Positions 39,801 through 50,700 of a stretch of DNA of 64,000 nt are shown piece by piece. The stretch lies in NCBI RefSeq assembly GCF_000429185.2, contig NZ_AUBJ02000001.1, forward strand, positions 1,240,001 through 1,304,000. Direction: 5' to 3'. The notes under the pieces were generated by a model. The model was not told the origin of the DNA and ran no database searches. It saw nothing but the letters and a program-made list of their open reading frames with translations. The first letter of the stretch is position 1. Each line of letters starts with the position of its first letter. This DNA is from Actinoalloteichus caeruleus DSM 43889 (GTDB lineage Bacteria; Actinomycetota; Actinomycetes; Mycobacteriales; Pseudonocardiaceae). The position numbers and the translations under genes are program-made.

Positions 39801-42800
39801 CGTCGAACGCCTGGTACCGCACGCCGTCGTACGCCTCGGCCACGGCGAGGGGGTCGCGGACGTCGGTCTTGCCCATCTCCACGAACCGCCCGCCGGGGGC
39901 CAGCAGGCGCAGGGAGGCGTCGACGAACGGGCCGGCGAGCGCGTCGAGCACGACGTCCACGCCGCGTCCGCCGGTGGTCGCGCGGAAGCGCTCCTCGAAC
40001 CCGAGGGTGCGTGACGAGGCGAGGTGGTCCTCCGCGAACCCCAGGTCGCGCAGCGTCCCCCGCTTGCCGTCGCTGGCGGTGCCGAACACCTCCGCTCCCA
40101 GGTGACGCGCCACCTGGGTCGCGGCCATCCCCACGCCGCCGGCGGCGGCGTGCACGAGGACGGCCTCCCCTTGCCGCAGCTCGGCGAGGTCCACCAGCGC
40201 GTGGTAGGCGGTGAGGAACACGATCGGCACCGATGCGGCCCGCTCGTACGACCAGCCGTCCGGGATCGGTGCCACCAACCGGTGATCGGTGACGGCGAAC
40301 GGGCCGAACCCGCCGGTCAGCAGGCCCAACACACGGTCGCCCTCGGCGAGGCCCGGCACGTCCGGACCGACCTCGGTGACCACGCCGGCGCCCTCGATGC
40401 CCATGGTGGCCTGGCCGGGGTACAGGTCGAGCGCGATCAGGACGTCGCGGAAGTTCAGCCCGGCGGCCCGGACGGCGACCCGGACCTCGCCTGGGCGCAG
40501 CGCCCGGTTGGCGTCGGGCACGGGGAGGAGCCGCAGACCGTCGAGGGTGCCGCCGCCCTCGGTGTCCAACCGCCAGGCCCGCCGCGCGGGTGGGGTGAGG
40601 ACGACGTCGTCCGCCTCGGCGAGGCGCGGCACGTAGGTGGTCCCCGCGCGCGCGGCGACCTGCTGGGCCTCGCCCCGCAGGGCGGCGGCCACGCTGGCCG
40701 TGTCGGTGTCGTCGGTGTCCAGCAGGACGAACCGGCCGGGGTGCTCCGACTGGGCCGAGCGGACCAGCCCCCACACCGCGGCCGCGGCGGGGTCCGGTTC
40801 GTCGTCGGTCCCGCAGCTCACGGCCCGTCGTGTCACGATCGCGAGCCTGGAGTCGGAGAACCGGTCGTCGGCCAGCCAGTCCTGGACGAGTCGGAGTGCC
40901 CGGCGCACCGCCTCCCGGGCCGCGGCCGCCAGGTCGGGGTCGTCCTCGGGCACGAGCCGCGCGATGACCAGCTCCGGGGTGGTGGTCAGCGCGGTGAGGT
41001 CGCCGTCGGGGTCCAGCACCGCGTACCGGGGAGCTTCCTCGGTCGACGCGGGCTGAGCCCGCCACCCGGCGCGGAGCAGGACGCCGGGGTGCCGGGGTGC
41101 GGTCGCCGCGCCGGGGCGGAGGACGAGCGAGTCGACGGCCGCGACGGAACGCCCCTCGGTGTCGGTGAGCAGGAGCGCGACGGCGTCCCGTCCGACCACG
41201 GTGATCCGTGCTCGGACCGTGGTGGCGCCGGTGGTGCGCAACCTGGCCCCGCCCCACGAGAACGGCAGCCGACCGCGGTCGTCCTCGGCGTCGCCGGTCA
41301 GCAGTCCGCTCACGCCGAGCACGTGGAGGCCGGCGTCGAGCAGCGCCGGGTGCAGCCCGAACCCGGCGGTGCCGGTGGGGGGCAGTGCCAGCTCGGCGAA
41401 CACCTCGTCGCCGCGTCGCCAGGCCGCGCGCGCGCCGCGGAACACCGGGCCGTAGTGGAACCCCCGGGGCGCCAGCTGGTCGTAGAGGTCGTCGAGGTCG
41501 AGGGGGGTGGCGCCGGGCGGGGGCCAGCTCTCCTGGCCGGCCGGCGGCTCGGTCACGTCGGGTGCCAGGGCACCGGTCGCGTGCTCGGTCCACGGTTCAC
41601 CGGGTTCGCCCGAGGGGCGGGAGTGCATCGTGATGGGCCGGCGGCCGTCGTCGTCGGCCGCTCCCACGAGCAGTTGCAGCGTGACTCGGCCGTGTTCGGG
41701 CAGGGCCAGGGGGGCGCGCAGGGTCAGTTCCTCGACCGCCTCGCACCCGGCGACCTCACCGGCGTGCAGGGCGAGGTCGAGGAACGCGGTGCCCGGCAGG
41801 AGCACGGTGCCTCGGACGACGTGGTCGGCGAGCCACGGGTGCGTCGCGGTGGACAGGGTGCCGGTGAAGGCGAACTCGTCGCTGCCCGCGAGCCCGACGG
41901 TCGCGGCGAGCAGCGGGTGCCCACCCGGGGAAAGACCCAGCCGTCCGAGGTCGCCGCTGGGCAGGGTGGCGTCGTCCGGCCAGAACCGGGTGCGTTGGAA
42001 GGGGTAGGTGGGCAGGTCGACGCGGCGGGTGCCCGTTCCGGTGTGGAAGGCCCGCCAGTCGACGGGAACACCGAGGGTGTGCAGCGCTCCGAGCGCGGTC
42101 ACCAGGGTGGACGGTTCGTCCCGGTCGACCCGGGTGGTCGGGACGAACAGCGCGTCGGCCTCGCCCGCGCATTCCTGGCCCATCCCGGTCAGCACCCCGT
42201 CCGGGCCCACCTCGAGGAACGCGACGACGTCGTGGTCGAGCAGCCACCGGACGCCGTCGGCGAACCGGACTGCCTCGCGGACGTGCCGAACCCAGTAGTC
42301 GGGGTCGGCCATCTCGGCGGACACCGCGGTGCCCGTCAGGTTGGACACGATCGGGATTCCGGGCTCCTCGTAGCGCAGTCCCCGCACGACCCGGCGGAAC
42401 TCGTCGAGCATCCCTTCCATCCGCCCGGAGTGGAAGGCGTGGCTCACCCGGAGCCGCTTCGTCCGGCTGCCCCGTTCCCGGAGCCGGTCGGCGACCGCGA
42501 GGACCGCGTCCTCGTCACCGGAGAGCACCACGGACCGCGGGCCGTTGACCGCGGCGACCGACACCCCGGGGGCCAACAGCTCCCGGACCTCCGCCTCGGT
42601 CGCCCGGACGGACACCATGGCCCCGCCCGGCGGCAGGGCCTGCATCAACCGGCCGCGCGCGGCGACCAGGGCGCACGCGTCGTCGAGCGCGAGGACCCCC
42701 GCGACGTGCGCCGCCGCCACCTCACCGATCGAATGACCGAGCAGGAAGTGCGGGCGTACCCCCCACGAGGTCAGCAGCCGGTGCAGCGCGACCTCGAACG

Positions 42801-44679
42801 CGAAGATCCCCGCCTGCGCGTGGATGGTCTGGTCGAGCACGTCGCCGTCGACCAGTACCTCGGCCACCGGGCGGTCGAGGTGCTGGTCGAGTTCCGCGCA
42901 CACCGCGTCGAACGCCTCCGCGAACACCGGGTACGCGGCGGCCAGTTCCCGTCCCATCCCGGGGCGCTGGGAGCCCTGACCGGTGAACAGGAACGCCAGC
43001 GGCGCGTCCTCGCGGGCGGTTCCGACGACGGCGGTGGCCGAGGGGGTCCGCTCGGCCACGGCGGTCAGCCCGCGCAGCAACGCCACGTCGTCCCGGCCGA
43101 CGACGACGGCCCGGTGCTCCAGGTGGGAGCGGGTGGTCGCCAGGGAGAACCCGACGTCGCCGGGGGCATGGTCGTCGACGTGGGCGGCCAGCAGCTCGGC
43201 CCGCTCGGCCAGTGCGGCCTCGGACCGGGCGGAGAGCACCCACGCGTGCACCGGCAGCGGCCGGGCCGTCGCGTCGGCGGTCGTGGTCGTGGCCGGCGGT
43301 TCCTCCAGCACGACGTGCGCGTTGGTGCCGCTCATCCCGAAGGACGACACGGCCGCCCGTCGCGGTCGGTCCGACTCGGGCCAGGGGACGCTCTCGGTCA
43401 GAAGCGACACCGCGCCCGCCGACCAGTCGACCCGGGTGTTGGCCACCTCGGCGTGCAGGGTGCGGGGCAGCACACCGTGCCGCATCGCCTGGACCACCTT
43501 GATCACGCCGGCGACCCCGGCCGCGGCCGCGGTGTGGCCGATGTTGGACTTCAGCGAGCCGAGCCAGAGGGGGCGGTCCTCGGGGCGGTTTTGACCGTAG
43601 GTCGCCAGCAGCGCCTGCGCCTCGATCGGATCGCCCAGGGCCGTGCCCGTGCCGTGCGCCTCCACCACGTCCACGTCGGCCGGTGACAGGCGGGCGTTGG
43701 CCAGGGCCTGCCGGATCACCCGCTGCTGTGACGGACCGTTCGGCACGGTCAGTCCGCTGCTCGCCCCGTCGGAGTTCATGGCGCTGCCCCGCACGACCGC
43801 CAGTACCCGGTCGCCGTCGCGGAGCGCGTCGGAGAGCGTGCGCAGGACGAGCATCCCCACGCCCTCGCCCCAGCCCGTGCCGTCGGCACCGTCGGCGAAC
43901 GCCTTGCACCGGCCGTCCACTGCCAGCCCCCGCTGCCTGCTGAACTCCAGGAACGCCGCGGGGGTGCACATGACGGCGACGCCACCGGCCAACGCCGTCG
44001 TGCACTCGCCCCTGCGCAGTGCCTCGCAGGCCCAGTGCAGCGCCACCAGCGAGGACGAGCAGGCGGTGTCCACGGTGGCCACCGGGCCCTCGAAGCCGAA
44101 GGTGTAGGCGATCCGACCGGACATCACGCTCGCGGCACTGCCGGTGGCGAGGTGGCCGCCGAGCTCGTCGGCCACCGACGTGAGCAGCGCGCTGTAGTCC
44201 TGGGCGTTCGAACCGACGAAGACCCCCGTCCTGCTGCCCCGGAGCCGGTCCGGGTCGATGCCGGCGTCCTCGAGGGCGGTCCACGACGTCTCCAGCAGCA
44301 GCCGCTGCTGCGGGTCCATCGCCAGGGCCTCGCGGGGTGAGATGCCGAAGAAGTCCGCGTCGAACTCACCGACCCGGTCGAGGAACCCGCCCTGGTCGGT
44401 GTAGGAGGTGCCGGGACGGTCCGGGTCCGGGTCGTGCAGGCCGTCGAGGTCCCAGCCCCGGTCGGTGGGGAAACCCCGGACGGCGTCGACACCGTCGGCG
44501 ACGAGCCGCCACAGCTCCGCCGGCGAGTCGGCGCCCGGGTAGCGGCAGCTCATCCCGACGATCGCCACTGGCTCGTGCTCGGCGGCCTCCACCTCGTGCA
44601 GGCGTTGCCGGGTCTGCCGGAGCTCGGTGGTCATCCACTTCAGGTGGTCGAGCAGCTCCTGCTCAGTCGACATGGCCAC
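27887..44679 (-). CDS. PKS-C: modular type I polyketide synthase, two fully reducing modules and one KR module (one apparent frameshift)
   Basis: About 5597 residues if a single-base deletion at 29446-29450 is corrected; as written, the frame ends at 29152 inside the KR of the last module. Start taken as GTG 44679 with GAGGGG four bases upstream; ATG 44673 ([11 protein letters not shown]) is an equally credible alternative. Module C1: KS 35-455, malonyl AT (HAFH), DH ([10 protein letters not shown]), ER 1375-1685, B-type KR, ACP near 1995. Module C2: KS 2054-2470, methylmalonyl AT (GHSQG, VDYASHS), DH ([10 protein letters not shown]), ER 3400-3705, B-type KR, ACP near 4020. Module C3: KS 4083-4505, malonyl AT, A-type KR (GIWGSARQ), ACP near 5485. 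The N-terminus is a docking helix and the C-terminus a docking peptide ending [12 protein letters not shown]. The stop TGA is part of TGATG, right before PKS-D. Confidence 0.93.
27896..27902 (-). promoter_or_regulatory. Ribosome binding site inside the end of PKS-C, facing ATG 27887
   Basis: GGGAGAG lies eight bases before an ATG that overlaps the PKS-C stop (TGATG). In the sequence as given this ATG opens only a nine-codon frame that ends on the annotated start of PKS-D. The annotated start itself has a closer GGGGGA at 27863-27868. Confidence 0.6.
28080..32432 (-). other. Module C3: KS-AT(malonyl)-KR(A)-ACP
   Basis: KS about 31165-32432, AT about 29830-31110 (GHSVG 30570-30590, HAFH near 30285), KR about 28620-29770, ACP near 28225. 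The frame breaks at 29446-29450 in the structural half of the KR and resumes with AVRVGPDD. The catalytic half is intact ([16 protein letters not shown], no LDD), so A-type. Expected outcome: hydroxyl. No dimerisation element precedes the KR. Confidence 0.9.
29446..29450 (-). other. Frameshift site 2: one G missing in PKS-C
   Basis: The coding strand has a run of five G after CTGGTGCGTCACCC; six would give [15 protein letters not shown], matching LWCLTRGAVSV in B3 and [11 protein letters not shown] in D1. As written the frame turns to RGRCGSDP and ends at 29152. The correct frame then continues to the real C-terminus at 27887. Confidence 0.88.
32433..38518 (-). other. Module C2: KS-AT(methylmalonyl)-DH-ER-KR(B)-ACP
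   Basis: KS about 37270-38518, AT about 35935-37250 (GHSQG 36685-36705, VDYASHS near 36380-36400), DH about 35040-35890 ([10 protein letters not shown] and DAAVQ), ER about 33560-34470, KR about 32990-33550 (AGALDDG, NYAAAN), ACP near 32615. This is the only AT in the window with the standard methylmalonyl signature. The ER has Tyr in [15 protein letters not shown], the residue associated with a 2S methyl. Prediction: saturated unit with one methyl branch. Confidence 0.94.
38519..44577 (-). other. Module C1: KS-AT(malonyl)-DH-ER-KR(B)-ACP
   Basis: KS about 43310-44577, AT about 41985-43260 (GHSIG 42722-42741), DH about 41080-41930 ([10 protein letters not shown]), ER about 39620-40560 with the LNFRD motif and nucleotide-binding [13 protein letters not shown] about 39050-39610 (AGVLDDA, LYSSTAG, NYAAAN), ACP near 38690. 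A full reductive set, so a saturated unbranched two-carbon unit is predicted. The KS has SGLTVPNGP where all others have NGLTAPNGP. Confidence 0.94.
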
Positions 44680-44683
44680 CGCA

Positions 44684-44689
44684 CCCCTC
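44684..44689 (-). promoter_or_regulatory. Ribosome binding site of PKS-C
   Basis: GAGGGG, four bases before GTG 44679 and ten before ATG 44673. The spacing slightly favours the GTG, but either start keeps the docking helix. Confidence 0.6.
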
Positions 44690-44730
44690 GTCGTTGGGGA
44701 CCGTCGTCCTCGGGTGTTCGCGCGTGTGTG

Positions 44731-47700
44731 TCATGGGGACTTCCCGAACTCGCGCTGGATGATCTCGAACATGTCCTCTGGTGATGCGTCCTGGAACTCG
44801 CCGGCCACCGGCTGGGTGGCTGGCGGGGCGACCCAGCGGTCCACCAGCGCGCGCAGGCGCCTGCCGAGATCCTCGGCGAGCTGGCCGGGTTCGTGGGCGG
44901 CCAGCGCCCGTTCCAGCCTGTCGACCTCGGCGGCGACATCACCGGAGGGTGCGGGGGCCAGGTCCGTGCGCAGTCGCGCGGCGAGCGCGGCGGCGTTGGG
45001 GTGGTCGAAGACGAGCGTCGCGGGCAGCCGCAGACCGGTCGACGCGGTGATCCGGTCGCGCAGCTCGACGGCGGTCAGCGAGTCGAATCCGAGCTCGACG
45101 AAGCCGGCGCGGGCCCGCACGGCGTCCTGGCTCCGGTGCCCGAGCGCGGCGGCGGCCTCGGCTCGGACCAGGTCGAGCAGGATGCGGTCCTGGTCGGCGG
45201 GGGTGGCGGCGGTGAGCGCCGCGCGCAGCGCGCCGACGCGGTCGGACACCGCCGGCTCGGCGGTCTCCCGCTCTCGCGCTTCGGGTACCTCGTCGAACAA
45301 CCTGCTGGGCCGCAGCGCCGTGTAGGCGGGCACGAACCGCGCCCAGTCGAGGTCGGCGACGACGATCGCCGTCTCGTCGTCGGCGAGCGCCTCCTCCAAC
45401 GCGAGCAGCGCGCGGTGCGGAGCCATCAGGGGCAGGCCTCGCCGCCCGAGGTGCTCCTCGGCGTCCGCGCCGCCGGACATACCGCCCTCGGCCCACGGGC
45501 CCCAGGCGATCGAGGTCGCGGTGCGGCCCTCGGTCCTGCGCTGTTCGGCGAGCGCGTCGAGCGCGGCGTTCGCCGCCGCGTAGGCGCCCTGGCCTCCGCT
45601 GCCCCAGATCCCGGAGATGGAGGAGAACAGCACGAACGCGTCGAGGGTGGTGTCGTCGAACACCGCGTCGAGGTTCTCCGCGCCCAGCACCTTGCCGTCA
45701 CGCACGTCGGCCAGTTCCGTCGCGCTCATCCTGGTGAGCGGCGTCAGCTGGCCGGTGCCGGCGGCGTGCACGACGACCCGGACGCGGTCGCCGGCGTCCT
45801 CGATCTCCCGGCGGAGGTCGGCCAGCCGTGGCCGGTCGGTGACGTCGCAGGCGGCGAAGGTGACGCGGACGCCGGTGTCGGCGAGTTCCGCGCGGATGGT
45901 CTCCGCGTCGGGCGTGTCGCCGCCCCGGCGGCTGACCAGCACCACGTGGTCGGCTCCCCGCTCGGCGACCCACCGCGCGACCCGCCTGCCCAGTGCTCCG
46001 GTGCCCCCGGAGATCAGGGTGGTGCCGCTGGTCCGCCACCGTCGTCCGTGACCGGCGGCGGCCCTGCCGATCCGCCGGGCGAAGGTGCCCGACTGGCGGA
46101 CGGCGACCTGGTCCTCACCGCCGTCGGCGAGGACGGACACGACCCGTCCCAGGGCCGCGTCGTCCAGGGCGGCGGGCAGATCGACCAGGCCGCCCCACTG
46201 GCCGGGGCAGTCGAGTGCGGCGACCCTGCCCAGGCCCCAGGCCTGCGCCTGGTCGGGGGCCGAGGGCGCGTCGTCCGCCGTGACCGAGACAGCGCCCCTG
46301 GTGAGGCACCACAGCGGAGCGGTGATCCCGGAACCGTCGAGGGCCCGGACCAGGCTGAGTACGGTCGTCGCGGCGTCCCCACCGTGGTCGAGCAGCGCCA
46401 CCACTCCCGCGATGTCGGCGTGTCCGGTGCCGGCGACGGGATCAGCGACCTCCACCACGTGGGCGCCGCCCGCGCGGAGACCGCCAGCGAGCACCGACGC
46501 GTCGGCGACGCCCCGGGACACCACGAGCCAGGTGCCGTGGAGACGGGCGGTGGGGTGGTCGGGGAGCGCGTGCCACCCGACCCGGTACCGCCACGAGTCG
46601 ATCGCGGACAGGCTGGTGCTCCGTTCGTGCCATGCCATCAGCGCGGGCAGGGCCTCGCCAAGGGGCTGGTCGGCGGTGAGGCCGCCCAGGGCGGCCAGGT
46701 CGCGCCGGCGCACGGCGGACCAGAACCGGGCGTCGGTGCCCCCCTCGCGGGTGGCGGCCAACCAGAACCGTTCGCGTTGGAAGGGGTAGGTGGGCAGGTC
46801 GGCGCGACGCGGCGAGCCGGAGAAGAAGCCGCGCCAGTCGACCGGCGTGCCCCGCACGTGCGCCCTGGCGACGGCGGCGGCGAGCGCGGAGGGATCGGCG
46901 GTGTCCGGGCCGAGTTCGACGAAGCTCCGGACACCGCGCTCGTCGAGCCAGGCCATGCCGTCGGCGAAACGGACGGTGTCGCGCAGCTGCCGAACCCAGT
47001 ACGAGGGGTCGGTGAGCTCGTCGTCGACCAACCGCCCGGTCAGGGTGGACACGACGGGAATGCTGGGTCGCGCGTAGGTCAGGCGTCGCGCGACGGCCCG
47101 GAGGTCGTCGAGCACGGGCTCCATCCGCGCGGAGTGGAAGGCGTGGCTGACCCGCAGGCGACGGGTCCTCCGGTCCCCGAGGCGGGCGACCGCCTCGATG
47201 ACCTCGGCCTCGCTGCCGGAGAGCACCACCGACTCCGGACCGTTCACGGCGGCGAGTGAGACCCCCTCCCCCAGCAGCGGCGCGACCTCGGCCTCGGTGG
47301 CCCGAACCGACACCATCGCTCCGCCAGCGGGAAGGGCTCCCATCAGCCGCGCGCGAGCCGTCACCAGGGTCAGCGCGTCCTCCAGCGACAGCACGCCGGC
47401 GACGTGCGCGGCCGCCAGCTCGCCCACCGAGTGCCCCATCACGTAGTCGGGTCGGACGCCCCACGACTCCAGGAGCCGGAACAGCGCGACCTCGATCCCG
47501 AAGAGGGCGAGCTGCGTGTACTCGGTGCGGTCCAGCAGGTCACCGCCGTCGAACACCACGTCCCGGACCGGGCAGGCCGCGTCGAAGGCCGCCGCGAACA
47601 CGGGGTACGCCTCGTGGAGGGCGCGTCCCATGCCCGCCCGCTGGGAGCCCTGCCCGGAGAAGAGGAACGCGGTCGGTCCGGTTTCCGCGGTGCCGGTCGT

Positions 47701-50700
47701 CAGGCCCGGTGCCTCGGTGCCCTCCGACAGGGCGCGCAACGCGGCGAGGACGTCACCCGGCTCGCGGGTGTCGACCGCCGCGCGGCACGGGAACCGGGTG
47801 CGCCCGGTCGCGAGGGTGTGCGCCACCTCCTGGACGGGAGTACCGGGCTTCTCGTCCCAGTAGGCGAGCAGGCGGGAGGCCTGTGCCCGCAGGGCGCCCT
47901 CCGAGCGAGCGGACAGCAGCAGCGGCGCGGCAGGCACCGCGACGGCCGGGGTCTCCTCCCGGGCGGGCGGGGACTCGATGATCGTGTGCGCGTTGGTTCC
48001 GCTGATGCCGAAGGCCGACACGGCCGCCCGGCGGGGGCGCCCGTCGGCGGGCCACGGACGGGGCTCGGTGAGCAGTGACACCGCCCCCGTCCCCCAGTCC
48101 ACGGCCGGCGTTGGCTCGGTGACGTGCAGGGTGCGCGGGAGGGTGCCGTGGCGCATGGCGGTGATCATCTTGATGACACCAGCGACGCCGGCGGCGGCCT
48201 GGGTGTGGCCGATGTTGGACTTCAGCGAGCCGAGCCACAGGGGGCGGCCCTCGGGGCGGTCCTGACCGTAGGTCGCCAGCAGCGCCTGCGCCTCGATCGG
48301 ATCGCCCAGGGCCGTGCCCGTGCCGTGCGCCTCCACCACGTCCACGTCGGCCGGTGACAGGCGGGCGTTGGCCAGGGCCTGCCGGATCACCCGCTGCTGA
48401 GAGGGGCCGTTCGGCGCGGTCAACCCGTTGGACGCCCCGTCGGAGTTCACCGCGGAACCCCGCACCACGGCGAGCACCTCGTGCCCGTCGCGGATCGCGT
48501 CGGACAGCCGCTGCACGAGCAGGACGGCGACGCCCTCGGCCCACCCGGTGCCGTCGGCGGACGCGGCGAAGGACTTGCAGCGACCGTCGGCGGCCAGGCC
48601 GCCCTGCCGGCCGAACTCGGCGAAGGTGTCCGGGGTGGCCATCACGGCGACGCCACCGGCGAGCGCCATCGTGCATTCGCCGCCGCGCAGCGCCCGCACC
48701 GCGAGGTGCAGGGCCACCAACGACGACGAGCACGCCGTGTCGAGTGTGACGGCCGGTCCCTCGAAGCCGAAGGTGTAGGCGATCCGACCGGACAGCACGC
48801 TGGTGGCGTTGCCGGTCAACAAGTGGCCGGCCACGTCGTCGGCGGCACCGTCCGTTCCCGAGGCGTAGCCGAGCGCGGCCGCGCCGGCGAACACGCCGGT
48901 GCGGCTGCCGCGCAGTGTCCCGGGGTCGATGCCGGCTCGCTCGATGGCCTCCCAGGAGGATTCCAGGAACAGCCGCTGCTGCGGGTCCATGGCCAGGGCC
49001 TCGCGCGGGCTGATCCCGAAGAACTCCGCGTCGAACTCGCCGGCGTCGTGGAGGAACCCGCCGGCCGGGGTGTACCCGTGGTCGGAGCCGAGATCCCAGC
49101 CCCGGTCGGTGGGGAACGCGGACACCGCGTCGGTCCCGGTGTCGAGGAGCCGCCACAGCGCGGCTGGGGAGTCGACTCCTCCGGGCAGCCGGCAGCTCAT
49201 GCCGATGACGGCGACGGCGTCCTCACCGACCGGGGTCTCGGCGGCAGGGGTGACCGCCTCGGGGGTGCTGCCGGTCAACGCCCGCTGGAGGTGCTCGGCG
49301 AGCAGCGCGGGAGCCGGGTGGTCGAAGACGAGGGAGGCGGGGAGCCGGATCCCGGTCTCGGCCGCCAGCCGGTCCCGTAGTTCGACGGCGGTCAACGAGT
49401 CGAACCCGAGCTCGTGGAACGCGGTGTCGGCGTGGATGGCGGCGGTGTCGCGGTGTCCGAGCACGGAGGCGGCCTCGGCGCGGACCAGTTCCAGGGTGGT
49501 CGCCGCCCGTTCCGCCGGGGTCAGCCCGTCGAACCGGGTGGTGCCCGCCGGCTGGGGTGGGCCGGCGGGTGCCGCGTCGACCAGCTCCTCGAAGAGCCGG
49601 CTGGGGCGTGCCGCCGTGTAGGTGGGTACGAACCGGTGCCAGTCGACGTCGGCGACGGTGACCGTCGTGTCGTCCTCGGCGAGCGCCCGCCGCAGTGCGG
49701 CGAGCGCGTCCTCGGTGGCGAGGACGCGGACTCCCCTGCGCCGCAGGCGCTCCTCGACGTCGGCGTCGGTCATGCCGCTGTCCCAGGGTCCCCAGGAGAT
49801 GGACGTGGCGACCAGTCCCCGGGCGCGCCGGTCGGCGGCGAGGGCGTCGAGGTAGGCGTTCGCGGCGGCGTAGGCCGCCTGCCCGCCGCTGCCCCAGACG
49901 CCGGAGATCGAGGAGAACAGGACGAACGCGTCGAGTGGGGTCTCGGCGAACGCGGCGTCCAGGGCGGCGGCACCGGCGACCTTCCCGGCGCACACGGCGT
50001 CCACCTCTGCTGGGGTCACGTCGAGCAGCGGAGTCAGGTGCGCGACGCCGGCGGCGTGCACGACCGCCCGCACGTCGTCGAGGGACGACACGAGCTCGGC
50101 CAGCGCGGCGTGGTCGGTGACGTCGCAGGCGGCGATGGTCACTCGGGCGCCCAGGTCGGTCAGGTCCGCTCGGAGTTCCTCCGCACCGGGAGCCTCGGGG
50201 CCCCGTCGGCTCACCAGGACCAGGTGCGCCGCGCCGTGGCGTGCCGCCCAGCGGGCGACGTGCCCTCCGAGCGCGCCGGTCCCCCCGGTGATCAGGACGG
50301 TGCCCCGCGGCGACCACGACTCCCCGGGGTCTCCCGTCCCGTCCCGGGTGAGGCGCCTGGCGAGCACACCGCCGGCTCGGATGGCGAGCTGGTCCTCGCC
50401 GCCGTCCGCCAGTACCGCGCAGAGCCGTTCCAGCGCGTCCTCGGTGAGTGGCGATGGCAGGTCCACCAGCCCGCCCCAGCCCCGCGGCGCCTCGAGTCCG
50501 ACGACCCGGCCGAGGCCCCAGACCTGCGCCTGGTGGGGGTGGCGCACCGGGTCGTCGACGCTGGTCGACACCGCGCCCGAGGTGAGGCACCACAGCGGGG
50601 TCGGCACGTCGGCGAGTGAGCGCACGAGGTCCAGGGTCTCGGCGACGTCCGGTTCGTCCTCGGTGCCGAGCAGGGAGAGGACTCCGCCGGGTGTCGGGTG

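Noticed and set aside
37862-41593. A 1243-codon minus-strand frame
   Set aside because: It overlaps PKS-C modules C1-C2 in another frame and is low-complexity Arg/Pro/Gly sequence with no PKS motif. The real frame is continuous there.
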